This document shows, piece after piece, positions 1-12,652 of a stretch of DNA of 64,000 bases. Within the stretch, counting starts at the first letter, position 1. Each line of letters opens with the position of its first letter. Source of the DNA: Conoideocrella luteorostrata (taxonomy: Eukaryota > Ascomycota > Sordariomycetes > Hypocreales > Clavicipitaceae). Made by a program: the position numbers and the translations under genes. The notes beneath the pieces were generated by a model. It was not told the origin of the DNA, searched no databases, and saw only the letters and a program-made list of their open reading frames with translations. The stretch is taken from assembly GCA_032433595.1 (NCBI GenBank), contig JASWJB010000080.1, positions 62,001-126,000 on the forward strand. The letters are read 5' to 3'.

Positions 1-487
1 TGATGTTGTACGTGGCTACTGCCGGGGATAGTTCGCAAGGTGGAAAGATAGAGGCTATTGATACAAGCAAGTATTTTGAGCAAAGTAAATTCTAATCATA
101 CACAATAACTCTTCAGCTTGGCAAAAGTAAGACGCACTGGGTATTTGGCTGTGAAAATTATCCAGCTGATATATATTCTTCTGGTGAAATTGACACGAGG
201 CGGTGACCTGGTAATTGCTACGCTAATGAAACGGCAAAGTACGTACATGTAGATGTTGCCACGAAAGTCAGCGAACAACTCAAAGTCAGACTGGTCAGCT
301 TGCTTGACCTCAAGAACTCCCAGTACATTCTGAAGATTCCCTGGGAAAGCAGTTACCTGCGGTTTAGCAGGCATTTAGGTATCGACAGGCATGAAAATAT
401 GTACATCGGCACCTTGAAACATAAAATGTGTTAGCATGTTGTGAGGGTACTTTTCTACATTAGTTTGATTTGCCTTCCACGCCGATG

Positions 488-2065
488 CTAACTCCAGCAA
501 ATGCATCTCTCAGTTGTCTCACGCCCGTCGGTATATCCTAGGCATATATAGCATCTCTTCGGCTCTGATTCGTCAGGCGGCAAAGTTTTGGGAAGAATGA
601 AGCTGGAGACCTTAGAGGCCAGCTTTCTCGGCGTCTTTGTCGTAGCTACCCTTGGGGGTTTAATACCATTGGTCCTCTCTGTCGTGCCATCGTGTTGTAC
701 TACCGCCCCGACGCAGTTGGATCCCGATGCTTCTCCTTCCATTATTGCCCACATTCTCACTGTGCAGTCTTCTGATCCAGAAGCAATGGTGTGCCCGTTT
801 GGGGCAAACGAAATGGACAGAATGGACCCTCCATGACCGCTTATTTGCTTTATAAGCTGGCCGGAGGTGGCGTTCCATAGAATAATCGTTCTGTCAGCCG
901 ATCCAGACGCTAACTGATGGCCAGATGGGCTAAATGCCAAAGTGTTGACTGAGTCCTTATGCCTCCCAAGTCGCAAAATATTGTCAAAGGCTGGCAACTT
1001 CCACAACATTACTGTGCTCCCAGACCCTGCAGCTAGTACTGTTGAGTCTGGAGAAAAGACAACCGCGCGTGTACATGCCTCCATCGAGTTCAGAGCCCCT
1101 ACTACACTGCCCTTCTCTAGGTCCCAAATCTGAATGGACAAATCGACTGAGCCTGTCGCCAGATGCGAACAGTCCGGCGAGAATCCAATGCTTGAAATAT
1201 AACCTGTGTGCCCTTGACGTTTCCATCTTAGGTCATTTGTTTCCAAGTCCCACACCCGTACAAAGTCATCGTTGGAACCATACACTAGATATTTGTTATC
1301 TGGGGAAATAGAAGCTGCCGAGATCCATGACTCAGCCATGTATGTTTGCACAATCTCTTTAGATGCGCCACTTTCATTACTGCGCAGCTCAACTTTATTG
1401 TCATACAGAGCCCATGCAGCGAGTCCCGAGTCGCCTGACAATGCAATGTCGGCGACGTTAGAGACTGCGTGGTGGAAAGTGCGTCGTACAGACCAGGTGG
1501 ACACATCCCACTCGCATACAATGCCATCTTTGGAACCTGAAAAGACAGTCTTCCCATCGGCTGAGAAAATTACTCGGCAGGCCGCAACGGCGTGGTGAGC
1601 AGGCGCCGTGCCTAAAGGTACACTTGGCGCAGCAACAACTTCATCGGTGCCGTCATGCACATCTTCTGTCTCTGTTGTCCCGGCGTGGACGTGATCATTC
1701 GCCGCGTCTAGTTTCGTTGGCCTTTGTGTCTCCGGCGTAGATTCCACATGTACCAGCTGATCCCCTACTATAATCTCCTGGCTTTGGGATATGATCCGAG
1801 CTGGCGTTCTTTCGCTCCGCTTGCCCTTACCCTTGTTCTTAGCCAATTTTCGACACGCTTCAGGCGGCGGTACGCATCTGAACCGCCGCGGCGCAGGCTG
1901 CGAGTTGACCAGCCTCCACCATGATCGGTCTTTGGGCGTAAGAGTAGCCTTGTAAGAGTACTGGAATGAATCAATATCCCGCTCCGTGCCGCATTGGCAG
2001 CATACAGCCCGTTGTGATGGCGTGGTGTTGGCTGTAGCTGCCTGAGGTTTCCGGCGAATTTGCAT
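488..2065 (-). CDS. WD40-repeat protein with terminal Cys motifs
   Basis: Single-exon gene of 525 codons. Seven WD40-type repeats fill about residues 155-442. The ends of the blades are visible as CEWD, VRVWD, IQIWD, VMLWK, IILWN and VRMWA, so a seven-bladed beta-propeller scaffold is expected. Outside the propeller, residues 20-75 hold Cys22, 23, 25, 64 and 71, and the last 20 residues hold Cys505, 508, 521 and 523. These could bind zinc, but I recognise no named finger. There is no signal peptide, membrane segment, NACHT or HET domain. The role is unknown; a propeller usually mediates protein-protein contacts. The ATG at 2065 is the first in frame. It is followed on the same strand by no gene I can support within the window. 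Confidence 0.85.
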   Translation of the reverse strand: MQIRRKPQAATANTTPSQRAVCCQCGTERDIDSFQYSYKATLTPKDRSWWRLVNSQPAPRRFRCVPPPEACRKLAKNKGKGKRSERTPARIISQSQEIIVGDQLVHVESTPETQRPTKLDAANDHVHAGTTETEDVHDGTDEVVAAPSVPLGTAPAHHAVAACRVIFSADGKTVFSGSKDGIVCEWDVSTWSVRRTFHHAVSNVADIALSGDSGLAAWALYDNKVELRSNESGASKEIVQTYMAESWISAASISPDNKYLVYGSNDDFVRVWDLETNDLRWKRQGHTGYISSIGFSPDCSHLATGSVDLSIQIWDLEKGSVVGALNSMEACTRAVVFSPDSTVLAAGSGSTVMLWKLPAFDNILRLGRHKDSVNTLAFSPSGHQLASGSADRTIILWNATSGQLIKQISGHGGSILSISFAPNGHTIASGSEDCTVRMWAIMEGEASGSNCVGAVVQHDGTTERTNGIKPPRVATTKTPRKLASKVSSFILPKTLPPDESEPKRCYICLGYTDGRETTERCICWS

Positions 2066-2558
2066 TCAAGGCTTTTTTTTCACACTAGTGCAGCAATGAG
2101 CGATGCGCCATCGGGGTCTCTGGTTACCTCGTGTATTGCTCGGACGAGATGTTTGACGAGCGCCGTGTTCAGATATCGTGAGATCCGATCGTGGTGGGGT
2201 TCCGCTAGTTGACATAAGCACAACCTCTTCAGACTAGCCTCACGGGCATTTAAATCTCGAATTCTTTGAGCATGGCATCAATGAGTCTGAAGAATTTCAT
2301 GCTGTTATATTATTGTTGTTGTGGATTCGGTCCAATTTGAACGCACAACTATGTTCTATCAAGTGCCATGTACGAGAAGGTAAAGAATGCTTTGTTGCAA
2401 TAGAATTGGTTTTTACTCCGACGTATATATCACATGTTGTAAAAGCAATACTCGCATTTCATGAGATCAATAGCAAATCTTGCTATATATCGAAATGTAC
2501 TTACAAATCTATCTTGGGATATGAAGCAAAGGCAAATACGTGGTCTATCAGATTCACA
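2066..2558. other. Intergenic, WD40 gene promoter
   Basis: About 490 bp between the WD40 gene start and the stop of the upstream thioesterase gene on the same strand. It holds a T8 run next to the WD40 start (2073-2080) and no convincing ORF or RNA gene. Confidence 0.6.
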
Positions 2559-3231
2559 TCACAGCTTGCTCTTCGACTTCAAACCCTCACCGCCATTGTA
2601 CAATTGCTCCAATCCCTTCCGTAGCTCTGGAGCCATACCAGTCTTGGCCGGTCTTCCCGTTGACCTTTCCACGAAGACGTGAACAAAATCGCACACCGCT
2701 TTAACACCTTCCACCCCTTTCTCAAAAAGCGCCAACTCAAATGTGACACTTGACTTGCCAAGCTTGGCTACCCGTACGCCAACTTCAGCTACCGAAGGGT
2801 AAGCGATGGATGAGTAGTAGTTGGTGCTTGTGTGGGCGACGAGAGGGTGTTGCGGAGAATTAGGAGGGTAGAGGCTGCAGTATTCCATGAGATAGGCATT
2901 GACAGCAGAGTCGAACCTAAATATGGTGAGCTGAGGGTTCGTTATTGCTTTATTGCAAATATTGTGTTCGGTTCAAAGCGCATTACTGACAGGAAGTTGT
3001 ACACGGAGTTGTTCATGTGGTCATACATATCATTATCGTTCCTGAGTAATAAGGTTAATTAACGTTTCCATTTCATAACAGGGGCAGGAGGGGGGCGGCA
3101 ATCGAAACACGCTGGGCGTCAAGCACATCGGCGATGCATAAGCCAGCCTATGTAACTCACCATCGTGTCCTGTAATCTAAAATATAAGGATAGTCCTCCC
3201 TCCTACGCGTCTTCTTGTCTATAGCAGCCAT
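2559..3231 (-). CDS. Hotdog-fold (4HBT) acyl-CoA thioesterase, three exons
   Basis: Spliced on the minus strand from exons 3231-3161, 3041-2991 and 2916-2559, giving 159 residues. Both introns (119 and 74 bp) start GT and end AG, and the joins are in frame: TG|G makes Trp24 and CT|G makes a Leu before FDS. The joined protein carries the hotdog signature WNDNDMYDHMNNSVYNFLFD, whose Asp/His/Asn region is the usual active site of 4-hydroxybenzoyl-CoA thioesterase-like enzymes. The rest fits the fold, including VAHTSTNYYSSIAYPS and a C-terminal strand pair. The expected reaction is hydrolysis of an acyl-CoA thioester; the substrate is not predictable. There is no clear targeting peptide. The short length is typical of single-domain fungal members. 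Confidence 0.85.
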
Positions 3232-4603
3232 GTCTTGCACGTGTCTAGCCCTGGACCGTCCAACAGTGTAGCTGAATGTTTATGTTCACCATTAAACAGT
3301 AGCGCACCGAGATACACAACGGAACTGTGGGCTCGCTGTGCTAGCAGATATATTTGGAGCGTGAAGCTCGGAAGCAACAAACTAGCCTCCCTGCAATCCC
3401 GGAGATAATGGGACACTTAAACCTCAGACCCGCCCGATGCAGAGTGCAGAGAACTTTAAGCTCTAGAGCTGAGGCTGAGCAAGTTTGTTTACGTCGCGTT
3501 TCATTTGCCACAGTTGGTCCGTCAGCTAAGGGTGCCCGTCGCCACAGCAAGCTCGTGGTGGTAAATGCGACAGACTTCGGGGAGGAGTCCGGGTGTAGCG
3601 TGGGAGTCGAGCAATACACTGCGGTTGTGGCAGTCAGAGTTTGACTTATTGGAGGGAAAGAAGGTTTTATTTGGATTGCGGGTGTTGGGATCATCTTGAC
3701 GGAAGATAGAGCGCGTGCGGGAGAGCTTAAAGTGCCGAGGTTCAGTGTCACGTCAGATGTGCTCCGTACGGACTACTTAGACATCTGAGATGAGGGCCTT
3801 GTTATGGTGCCTGAAATGGCCGCGTTGAACGACTAGACACTGAAACCCCCAGACGTACAGTAGGATGCGAGCGCTAATCGGACTACATCTGGCACTGTAG
3901 CTTGGGCGAATCGTTACTTGACTGCCTGTATGCCTCACGCCGCTGGGCAATATAGCAAACCTCACACACCCAAATAGTTCTTGCTTCACCTTTCTCTCTC
4001 GCAAGCTGCGCAGTTTCGTCCAGATAGAAAGTGACTCGCCTCACATGGGCCTATAGAATATGTCATACGTACATGGGCGTACCGGAGAGCGCAGAAATGT
4101 ACTCCGTAGCCATCAGAAAATTTATTTCTCTTGCTGCACTCCTTTGATGCACCGCGGAGTTCATCGAGATAGTCAATCCTTCAAATCGATGAGTCAAATC
4201 GTTACAAGAGAAAATCCGACACCAAACAAGGATGCAAACTCGAAATATGGAAGAAGCACTCACCCAAGTTGACTCTATTTTCAAGTTGCTGTGATTTGAC
4301 GGAGGATCCAAGGACAGCACATTCCGTACTCTCCTAACAACTCTCAGCATACCAAATCCAAGAGGAAGCCCCACTACGCCTCGTTGGGCAACCCCCACCC
4401 CCAACAGCAATGGATGAATTCTGCCACCTCTGTCCGCCCATTCTCAATGTACATTGGCCAGGCAAGGAAGGGTCTAGGTGGGACGCTCACTCTAGAGCAT
4501 CAAACCTTTCGCCGACTTAGGGTGGTCGTTGGACGACTGATTCTCTCAGTGTATTGCCAGGGAGCATCATTGGAGATCGGAGTGGTGGTTTTCTGCTCTG
4601 CCG
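3232..4603. other. Divergent intergenic region
   Basis: About 1.37 kb between the thioesterase start (minus) and the pseudouridine synthase start (plus), so it should hold both promoters. One TACTCCGTA element lies at 4100-4108. Several short ORFs cross it, but none starts well and resembles a known family. Confidence 0.5.
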
Positions 4604-6178
4604 ATGCTAGTGAGGGCAGGTTCGAGAGCCTTTGGAACCGTACTGAAAAGAGCGGCCGACGCAATGGCCAGCGCAACCGGCGACACTCCCGTGGTGCCGA
4701 TCCCAGAAATAACATGCCCACAATCACTGACAGCTGACGAAATCGCCAAAGAGAAGGATGTGTCGCGGAAGGCTGCTGCAAAGGCGAGAGGGCAAGCTGC
4801 AAAGAAGAAGGCACGCGATGAATCAGATGGTCCTTTGATCACACCTATCAGTTCTATTTGGCCGCCGCCATACTACTTCGAAGACGATTTGCGCCGTTTA
4901 AGACCGTATCACTGGACATACAATACTCATTGCAAAGAAAGGTGGCGAGGAAGAACGTTGATCGAGATTTTTGAGTCCGAATTTCGGGACCGTCCAGTCG
5001 CATACTACAGAAAGACGATGGAGTCTGGCGATATCTTCGTCAATGGGAAAAGCGTTGGACCCGATTATATCCTACGAAACGGAGACCTGATATCGCACAC
5101 TATGCATCGGCATGAGCCTCCTGTAACTGCGGAGCCGGTTGGCATTATCCACGAAGATGATGACATGATCGTGATCAACAAACCATCAGGTGTTCCGGTA
5201 CATGCAGCGGGGCGTTACAAGTTCAACTCAGTCATGGAAATCATGAGGGCTGATCGAGGCGAACATTTTGTTCCACATCCGTGTAATAGACTGGATCGCT
5301 TGACTAGCGGCATCATGTTCGTCGCCAAGAGCGTCAAAGCTGCAGAAGCGTTGGGCAGTCAGATCAAATCAAGAACAGTACGAAAAGAATACATGGCACG
5401 GGTAGCCGGCGAATTTCCAGAAGGTGAGGTTGTCTGTGACCAACCTATATTGTCAATATCGCCAAAATTGGGCCTCAATCGCGTGCGAGCAAATGGAAAG
5501 ACTGCGCGCACAGTATTCAAAAGACTTGCGTACTATCCCCCCAAAAACGATGGGAGTGCCGATGCCAAGGGTTTGTCACAGGATCTCACTGATGAAGAAT
5601 TATCGAGACTGCCCACAGAGACAGGAGACGAATCCCGAGGTAAGCCCTGGGCAAATAAAACGGGATATTCTATCGTTCGATGCCTTCCCGTTACAGGACG
5701 AACCCATCAGATTAGAGTGCACTTACAATACCTGGGGCATCCAATCCAAAATGACCCTATATACGCGAACCAGCGAGTATGGGGTTTCAATTTGGGCCGC
5801 GAAGATGCAGAGGGCACGGAAACCACGGACGAAGATGTCATCAGCAGATTATCACGCATGGGAAAGGAGGAGGTGGCACAAGCTGTAGTATACTACGATG
5901 AGATGGTCGATAAGTACGAAAAGAAGCGAGCAGAAAAGATGACGGGCGAAGCATGTGAAGTGTGCGCCACACCATTATACTCTGACCCAGGAATGCATGA
6001 GCTCTCACTTTGGCTTCATAGCTTGCGATATGAAGATGCTGGCGGGGCATGGTCGTACAAAAGTCCTCTTCCTAAATGGGCTCTCCCTCCGGAAGGCATG
6101 GCTGGACCTACAACGGTTGGCGGTATGGAAGAACTGGTAGAGGCTGTAAAGGATGAAAATCCTGAAATAACTGGATAA
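4604..6178 (+). CDS. RluA-family tRNA pseudouridine synthase (PUS9/PUS8 type)
   Basis: Intronless, 524 residues. After a basic Ala/Lys-rich leader (about 1-75), residues 113-170 look like an S4-type RNA-binding segment (RTLIEIFESEF, then DIFVNGKSV). The RluA catalytic domain follows from about 175. Its core HPCNRLDRLTSGIMF supplies the catalytic Asp231, and GRTHQIRVHLQYLGHPIQND is the conserved substrate-loop block near 370-390. Eukaryotic relatives (Rib2/Pus8 and Pus9) make pseudouridine 32 in cytosolic and mitochondrial tRNAs. There is no attached deaminase domain, so a pure synthase is favoured. The ATG at 4604 gives a leader that could be a mitochondrial presequence; Met21 at 4664 is the alternative start. 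Assignment to one of the two paralogues needs a tree. Confidence 0.9.
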   Translation: MLVRAGSRAFGTVLKRAADAMASATGDTPVVPIPEITCPQSLTADEIAKEKDVSRKAAAKARGQAAKKKARDESDGPLITPISSIWPPPYYFEDDLRRLRPYHWTYNTHCKERWRGRTLIEIFESEFRDRPVAYYRKTMESGDIFVNGKSVGPDYILRNGDLISHTMHRHEPPVTAEPVGIIHEDDDMIVINKPSGVPVHAAGRYKFNSVMEIMRADRGEHFVPHPCNRLDRLTSGIMFVAKSVKAAEALGSQIKSRTVRKEYMARVAGEFPEGEVVCDQPILSISPKLGLNRVRANGKTARTVFKRLAYYPPKNDGSADAKGLSQDLTDEELSRLPTETGDESRGKPWANKTGYSIVRCLPVTGRTHQIRVHLQYLGHPIQNDPIYANQRVWGFNLGREDAEGTETTDEDVISRLSRMGKEEVAQAVVYYDEMVDKYEKKRAEKMTGEACEVCATPLYSDPGMHELSLWLHSLRYEDAGGAWSYKSPLPKWALPPEGMAGPTTVGGMEELVEAVKDENPEITG

Positions 6179-7682
6179 CTAGATCTCCAGTCAATGAATC
6201 CACAAAGACACCCGAAAGTTGCGCTCATCACGCCACCAAGCTCGTTTGGCTATTTTGACTCCTCTACTTTGTATCATTTTTCATAATGCCCTCTTCCAGT
6301 TCTCTCTCGGGCAAGCGCCTCGACACAATTCAGTAGCTGTGTTGAGTCTGAGGAACCACAGTTGAGGCCGTACAGGGTTGGTGGCGTGCGACGGCCTCAA
6401 CTTAAAACCGGATCTTCCGGTAGATATTTATTGCCGTTGATTGCCTTGCGCTGCTGATTACAAGCAAACTTAGAGCCAAGAAAGTAAAATGACTGCTAGA
6501 ATCCCATACACCCTCCCGTCAAACAAAGATACTTTTGTATTTCAACCTGGTCTTCCACTTTTGAGGTTGTGGGTTTCAAGAAAAGGAATGTGTCGCAATG
6601 GTTGATACCAAGTCATTCCATCTACAGATTATGCGCCTTGCCAAGGCATCGTAAGGAAAATTAGATCTTTTCCCGGCGGAAAGGCTATCCAGCTGTCAGT
6701 TACTGTGATGTGCGGAGGGATTGCATCTACACTCATCCTTCCTATCGTCATCACTTGGAGAATGCATGAAAAAGACCCTGAAGTCCAAAACAACTGATGC
6801 AGGCGTTTGAACATCTCTGACATTCTTTCCTGTTTCACTGGCTGGCCGGGTAAACGTATAGAGGATGCCGAGATGTGCGAGCCTGAGGCGCCGCCGCCGG
6901 GTGGGGACGTGACAGTACAAAATGCCCTTGCTTCGACGCGTGCACCGCACTCGGAGCAACACCATGCGACGACTGGTAAGAGGCAGCGGAAGCCACGGGC
7001 TGTGCTTAGGCCGCCGGCGAGCACCATATTCTGACAGCGACGAGTCGCGGAGCAGGCCCTGCGCGGTGCTGCATCTAGCCTGAGTGGTTGATTTCATCAT
7101 GTTGGGAGGGCAGTGGATGTATCGAGAATGAGCTCCATCACAAGTACGGAGTACCATAACTCTACTCCGTAGTGAGTGCTGGATACTTCCCAGTGCCCTA
7201 TGGCGCCCTATGGCGCCCTCTGGCTATCCTGTAGGGTGCAGGTCAAAGCTAGCCAAGAATGCGCCGTGTGCCAGCTGTGCAAGGTAGTCCTACGGCACCT
7301 GGGCTCGCATGGCATGATTTGTACCAGACGGATCACACCACCACGGCAGCTGCATTGTACATAGCTGGACGTGCCAAACGCTGGGCTGCAGTTGACACTT
7401 TGACGTTCCCGATAGCCCGTGCGTCAGGATCGGAGCACCACAAGGCTGCTCCTTCCCTACTACCTACCATCCGCCACCCACCACCACCATCCACAAGCAC
7501 CTTCTGATACGGAGTACACGCTCAGGAGTAAGGCTGGTGGCAAAAAACGTGGTCCTGTCAACCATCTGGGACAATCCACAATTCCCGTCGGAGTCTGTTT
7601 TCGCCCTCGTTTCCGCTCGACGAGCTACTAGTATTATCAGATTTCGCAAGCTCGTATTTGTCCCGGCACTTCAATTTTCTTT

Positions 7683-7699
7683 AAAAAAAAAAAAAAAAA
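7683..7699. repeat. Poly(A) run, 17 nt
   Basis: Seventeen uninterrupted A residues. No target-site duplication or ORF suggests a retroposon tail. Confidence 0.9.
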
Positions 7700-10600
7700 C
7701 TTGGGGGGTGCGGGGGAGAAGGTAGTTGTGGTTGTTAGTAACCAGCGAAACACGCTGCACCTTCAGCGATGATGACTCGATGAACAGATCACTGTTCGAA
7801 AGTGCGGAATCTATGGAGAAATGTATCGGGCGGTTTGCACGCAAAGCCCAACATTTCGTGGTTTTAATCGTATTTTCTTCAAGTATACACTGATTTTGAA
7901 TAGTCATGTACATACACAACATATTAGCACGCCACCACTTGCAAGCTGTCACCTGCGATGCAATTGCCGGCTATAGGTCATTTTCCCCCGTTGCGTTCTG
8001 ATTGTCAGCAAGGATGGTGTAGATCATTTTGATGACAGGGCTCATTTTGCGATTGGCGAAGGCGGCTCGTACTACGATCGCGTGCGTGTGTGGACGTTGT
8101 ATTTGCTTTTGGTGTGTTAGTTAGGACCTTGACGAGACGGTTCGGTCTTTTTTCTCAGACCGAACAATTTACCCGTTCTGTCACGGCTGGGTTGATGGCC
8201 AGTCCAGGGTCTCAAACCAAGGTATGTGATTTTGTTTCGGTTTCAATGATATAATGCTAAGTAAATCAATAACAAAGGCTTTCTAAGAATAGGCACGCTC
8301 ACCGCAACTCCTTGAGCAATGCACACACTCTGCTTTCGAGAAGGAGCAGTATTGGCTGCAGCAAGAAGGCAAACGGCATCTGTCATACTAACGGCAATAA
8401 AAACGTGGCATGTAGATCCCCATCTGCATTGTGAATTCTACATGCAGGAGCTTGCCAGCCACCAGGTGACGCGAACGGTCGGCATCCCCGACGCAAGGGT
8501 CCGGACAACCGCCACAGAAGACTCCCATCAGACCTACGGAGTAATTTCTTGGCTATTTGTAGCGAATTTGAGCCAATGGAGCTTTCATCTCACCAACCAA
8601 GGCAGATTTAGTCCTGCATTGGTGCCATCGACGGCCGCACATCTCTTAACAAAACTGCTGAACAGTGAATGAACAACACCAAGCGTCAAGTGCACATACA
8701 GTGCGTCACCGCTGTGGCCGCGACAGCACACCCATGAGATACCATCCAGACACCAATCGCCATTGCCAGCTGGCTCCAATGTGATAATCCCAATCCGAGT
8801 AATTCAAGCTTGTTAACGGAATGAAGGTTCCCAAGCAATGCGCCGGACACCCGTCCAACCAATTTGTGAGAGATGTCGACCAGGGCACAGGTGAATAGAT
8901 GAGTGACGACACCACTACCTAGTGTAGGTATCTCTGACACCCCTCCGAGAGGGCTTCGCACGGTTGTATTTTGTATAGCCTCTTTAATCGCCATTGATCT
9001 GCCCATCCACTAGAAATTACGCAGTGCACCTACTGTAGCACTCTTGGGCAGCAAAGCTTCCCAAGCATCCTTGGCCAGCTGGGCCGAGAGCCGACGGGCG
9101 GAGCCTGAAGAGGGAGACCTTCACTGTGTCACGGTGCAGATACTAACAATAGACGCCGAGTAGCGCCAAACACTGCACTGGATGGAACGGAGTAACATCA
9201 TGGCGTAAACACTGCGCTGCATTAGCACCATTCTAGCCTGTCATTTGACAGTTCAAGACCAAGAAATCTGTCAGGACACCAAAACACTACGGGCGAGATG
9301 CTCCGGACAATACATCACCAGAACAGTGATACTCATTTGGCTTCTCTGGATACCTTGGACTGATTGTCTCCGTTCTTGCCGTCAACTATGGCGGAAATTT
9401 TGCCGTCCCTCCATACAAACTTTTAGTGTCTGCTGCATCGCTGCCCAAATAGTTGAGCCAAGACACCGTGATATGCTCAATGCCACAGCTGCGCAGTATT
9501 GTGACCTGTAATACGGCATGGCTTGCTCATGCAAGCAGGATCCCGATTTTGGCCTCATCTCTTTCCCCCTTGCCCCCATTTCGCTAACCACCTTTTTTCC
9601 TGGAGGACAAAAAATTGGGACACTCGGAGAGAGCTGTGGCCGGTTTGGAATTGCCTCGCCAAAGCTTGCCCAAGAGAGTAAATAGACACCAAACACTCGC
9701 CGGGGAGCTCACGGCGGCATAGTCTTCGCATGAACAGCTTACGACCGCCGTCGGCGCAGGTGGGTGCCTGCATTCATCGGCACTTGCCGAGCGTCGACCA
9801 ACGCTGTCCTGGCGGGACATGGAAGGCGAAGGACAGGACCCTGGTAAAACACCTGTTTGGTCGGACCATACAAGCACTCTAGAATCCTGACAGAAGCAAA
9901 TTGGCCTGGACTCTAAAAAGATGCGCTGGCGGGAAGCGCTCGTTTGAGAATTGGAGGGTAAATTGATGTCAAAATGGGTGTGGATGTCGGAGTTCAGACA
10001 TCCACATCCGGACCATTGGTGACCAATATTGTATGGTAATAGCCATATGGAGTATTCTTATGCCTGGCAACAGTGGGCTTGACCATCATTGCTTTAATGA
10101 CGGGTCAGGGATACAACATTGTGTCACCGTACCTGACCTGTTGGTGTCTATTTTGCATCCAAGCGGGTGATCATGATCCATAGCTTCTAGAATGTGTGAA
10201 TGTGTCTACGTCAATATAAGTGTCTCCACATCATCGAAATCGACGCGTGGACCATGCGCATTCTCACCGTTGGGTATTGTCCCTTTTATTATCTACCTGG
10301 AAGAATTCATCCTGGAAAGCACCGCGTGGTCCTTGTTCAACATGGTCAAGAATGGAAAACTAGACGAACGATGACCTCAACAGAAGAAGCAGTTTGGAAT
10401 TTGACTATTTGGTCACGGACCAGCCTGCAATCTCTGCCACCTTGGCTGCTATGCTCCCCCTTTGCAGCATGCAGCAGTTGCTCTGGCGCCTCTGCCACGC
10501 GACTAGACCATGTCTTGTCCATTCGCTAGTTCCGGCTCAAGGGCGCGCGGGAGCAACGTGGAAGTCTATTGGCGTGGTCTTCAATTTCGTTCTTTCCTGC

Positions 10601-11027
10601 TCTACACAATATTTCTATTTACGGAATAATACAGTGTGCAGAGTGCTCGAGTTTGGGAGTTGGCCGATAGTCTGTCTCGAGCTGGATTGATTTGCAGCAT
10701 AGCTGGGAAATTCCCTACCAGGAGACGTACACGATACTATTAATAAAGGCGGGTAGGGCGGAGCGTCTTGAGGCTGTTTCGTCTCGTTGGACACTTCACA
10801 GCTCCTGGCAATCTTCTTTTCTGTCTCTCCCATGTTCTGGAATTCCAGGTCTGAAGCAGTGAGTGGGGAAACTTGCTTCGTCTGGCCAACATAGTCGGCG
10901 ATTACTAGAAACGGCGTACATGATATCAGCAAGTTGTGGGAAGTCTGAGGCGGCATCACATTGCATGCCAGGTGAGACTTGCGAATATCCCCCCTACATC
11001 TGATTAATTGTTGGTGAAATACGGGGG

Positions 11028-11050
11028 TTTTTTTTTTTAAAAAAAAAAAA
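11028..11050. repeat. T11A12 homopolymer palindrome
   Basis: A run of T passes directly into a run of A, forming a 22-bp self-complementary block. A similar A8T8 block lies at 18653-18672. Confidence 0.9.
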
Positions 11051-12645
11051 TAAAGACAAATGGCTGTATTGTGGGCTAGTCATTACCGCACATGAATTTT
11101 TGGCGTTTTGGGTAACGGCTGCGGCACGTCGTGTCTTTATTTGTTGTTGCTCCGTTCGAACAGCGTCACGGGAACGGTTGCAGATGGTCGACAAGGAATA
11201 TTTGCGACTTGTCGAACATACGTCGCTGTGAATAAAGGGAATGGCATGGGGGCCCATGGAAGTATCCGATGTTCAAAACGACAAAGAATATTACCTTGAA
11301 TACACCCGCATGAGGCGTACATACAAAAATTTGAGCGAATCTTTAACCCACCAATATCAACTGCAGTTGAGTTTGGCTGAACAATTAGGTTGCCCGCGCG
11401 GACCGCCACTGACAGCAACCAGCCATATGATCAACAGACAAGGCAGTTCTTGCGACTCCTTGGGCGCCGTACAAAAACTCACAATCAGAAGAGGGAGGAC
11501 CAAAATGTTGCCTCGGTAGTACAAGTCACTTGATCGTCGACGATCCGTACGTCGCCATTCAGCTGCAGTGGTTATTATGCAGCATCGTCAATGGATATGA
11601 CAGAATTGGAGGGGAGACTCTCGTATCGCTGCAGTACTCCGCGCAGGGCTCAGCCACAAAGAGGGCGGTGGCGGATAACGGAAATTCGAGGAAAGAAGGT
11701 ACACCGTTGTTAGTACGTACGTGTGTACTGTGTGTGATAATTGGGGCTAACCGCGGCTGTTTGGTACCAGTCGGCCTGATGTATGGCGTCTTCATCGGCT
11801 ATTGGGTCTCAAGGTGAGAAGTACAAACTCTTAGGCTCAGTCTACGGCCAGATGTCACTCGAATGCCGATGAGACGACATCGCGGCTAGGAGCTGGGCAG
11901 TACAACTGTTGCCTCTTCTGCTCACAAGCTTTCTTCTCCTCTCTTCCTTTGGGCTCGTCGGGCCTTGGCACGAATGATTTTGAGCTGTGCCACAGGTGTT
12001 TGTTGCGTCTGCTCGGGCAAAGCGAAAGACTTCACGCTCGGCGCTACAAGTTCGGCACAACGGCGATGGCGAGGTCAGCATGCGGGCGCTAAGGAGAGAA
12101 ATCTGTCGAGTATTTACTCCGAAGATGGGCAGGGAAACACAGTCGAAGCAGACCGCTAATGTCTACAGTACGAAATGGACTTTAGGCGGCATTTCTTTTC
12201 ACACTCTTTCCTGAAGAGGGGGGGGGGGAGGGAGGGAGACGCCGAAGCGACGAAACTTGAGCAGAGAGGAGCAAGGCCGGTTGAATGCAGAGAATAGCGG
12301 GCAGAGCGGTAACCCGTCCATGCTGTTCCCTGCGTCCGCTCCCATCCCCCTCCCTTCCTCTCTCTACGGAGCACTGCTCTTCTCTCTCTATCTCTGCTCT
12401 TTGGCTAGATGACACAAGCGGGCCTCAAGGGGGAGTGTGACACAAACCTTAAAGTGGGGTCTTTGGCTCTGAATTAAAGTGGAGAAGGGGTGTGTTTATG
12501 ACAACCCCCCTGCGCCGTCCAAGGGAGACGGTTCTGGCATAGCGTGGTACGCAGGCTGGGACCGGGGTACTTTCTTGGAGCTACCTAGGTGCTACCAGGT
12601 TTCGCGCCACAAGAGCCATCATCGTCTTGAACTGAGAAGAAAGAC

Positions 12646-12652
12646 TATATAT
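12646..12652 (+). promoter_or_regulatory. TATA-like element before the bZIP gene
   Basis: TATATAT lies about 300 bp upstream of the bZIP start and is followed by a long CT-rich stretch (about 12660-12870), a common layout of a fungal promoter and 5' leader. Position of transcription start is inferred only. Confidence 0.35.

Noticed and set aside
96..374. 92-codon ATG frame at the left edge, minus strand
   Set aside because: Composition is protein-like and a GTACGT donor occurs inside, but there is no homology or clear exon structure and the rest may lie outside the window.
4063..4410. Minus-strand frame that could be spliced near 4275 (GTGAGT present)
   Set aside because: It starts at TTG with an in-frame stop not far upstream, and the peptide resembles nothing known.
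10994..11257. T11A12 block as a retroelement poly(A) tail or MITE end
   Set aside because: No target-site duplication, no terminal inverted repeat and no nearby second copy by eye.
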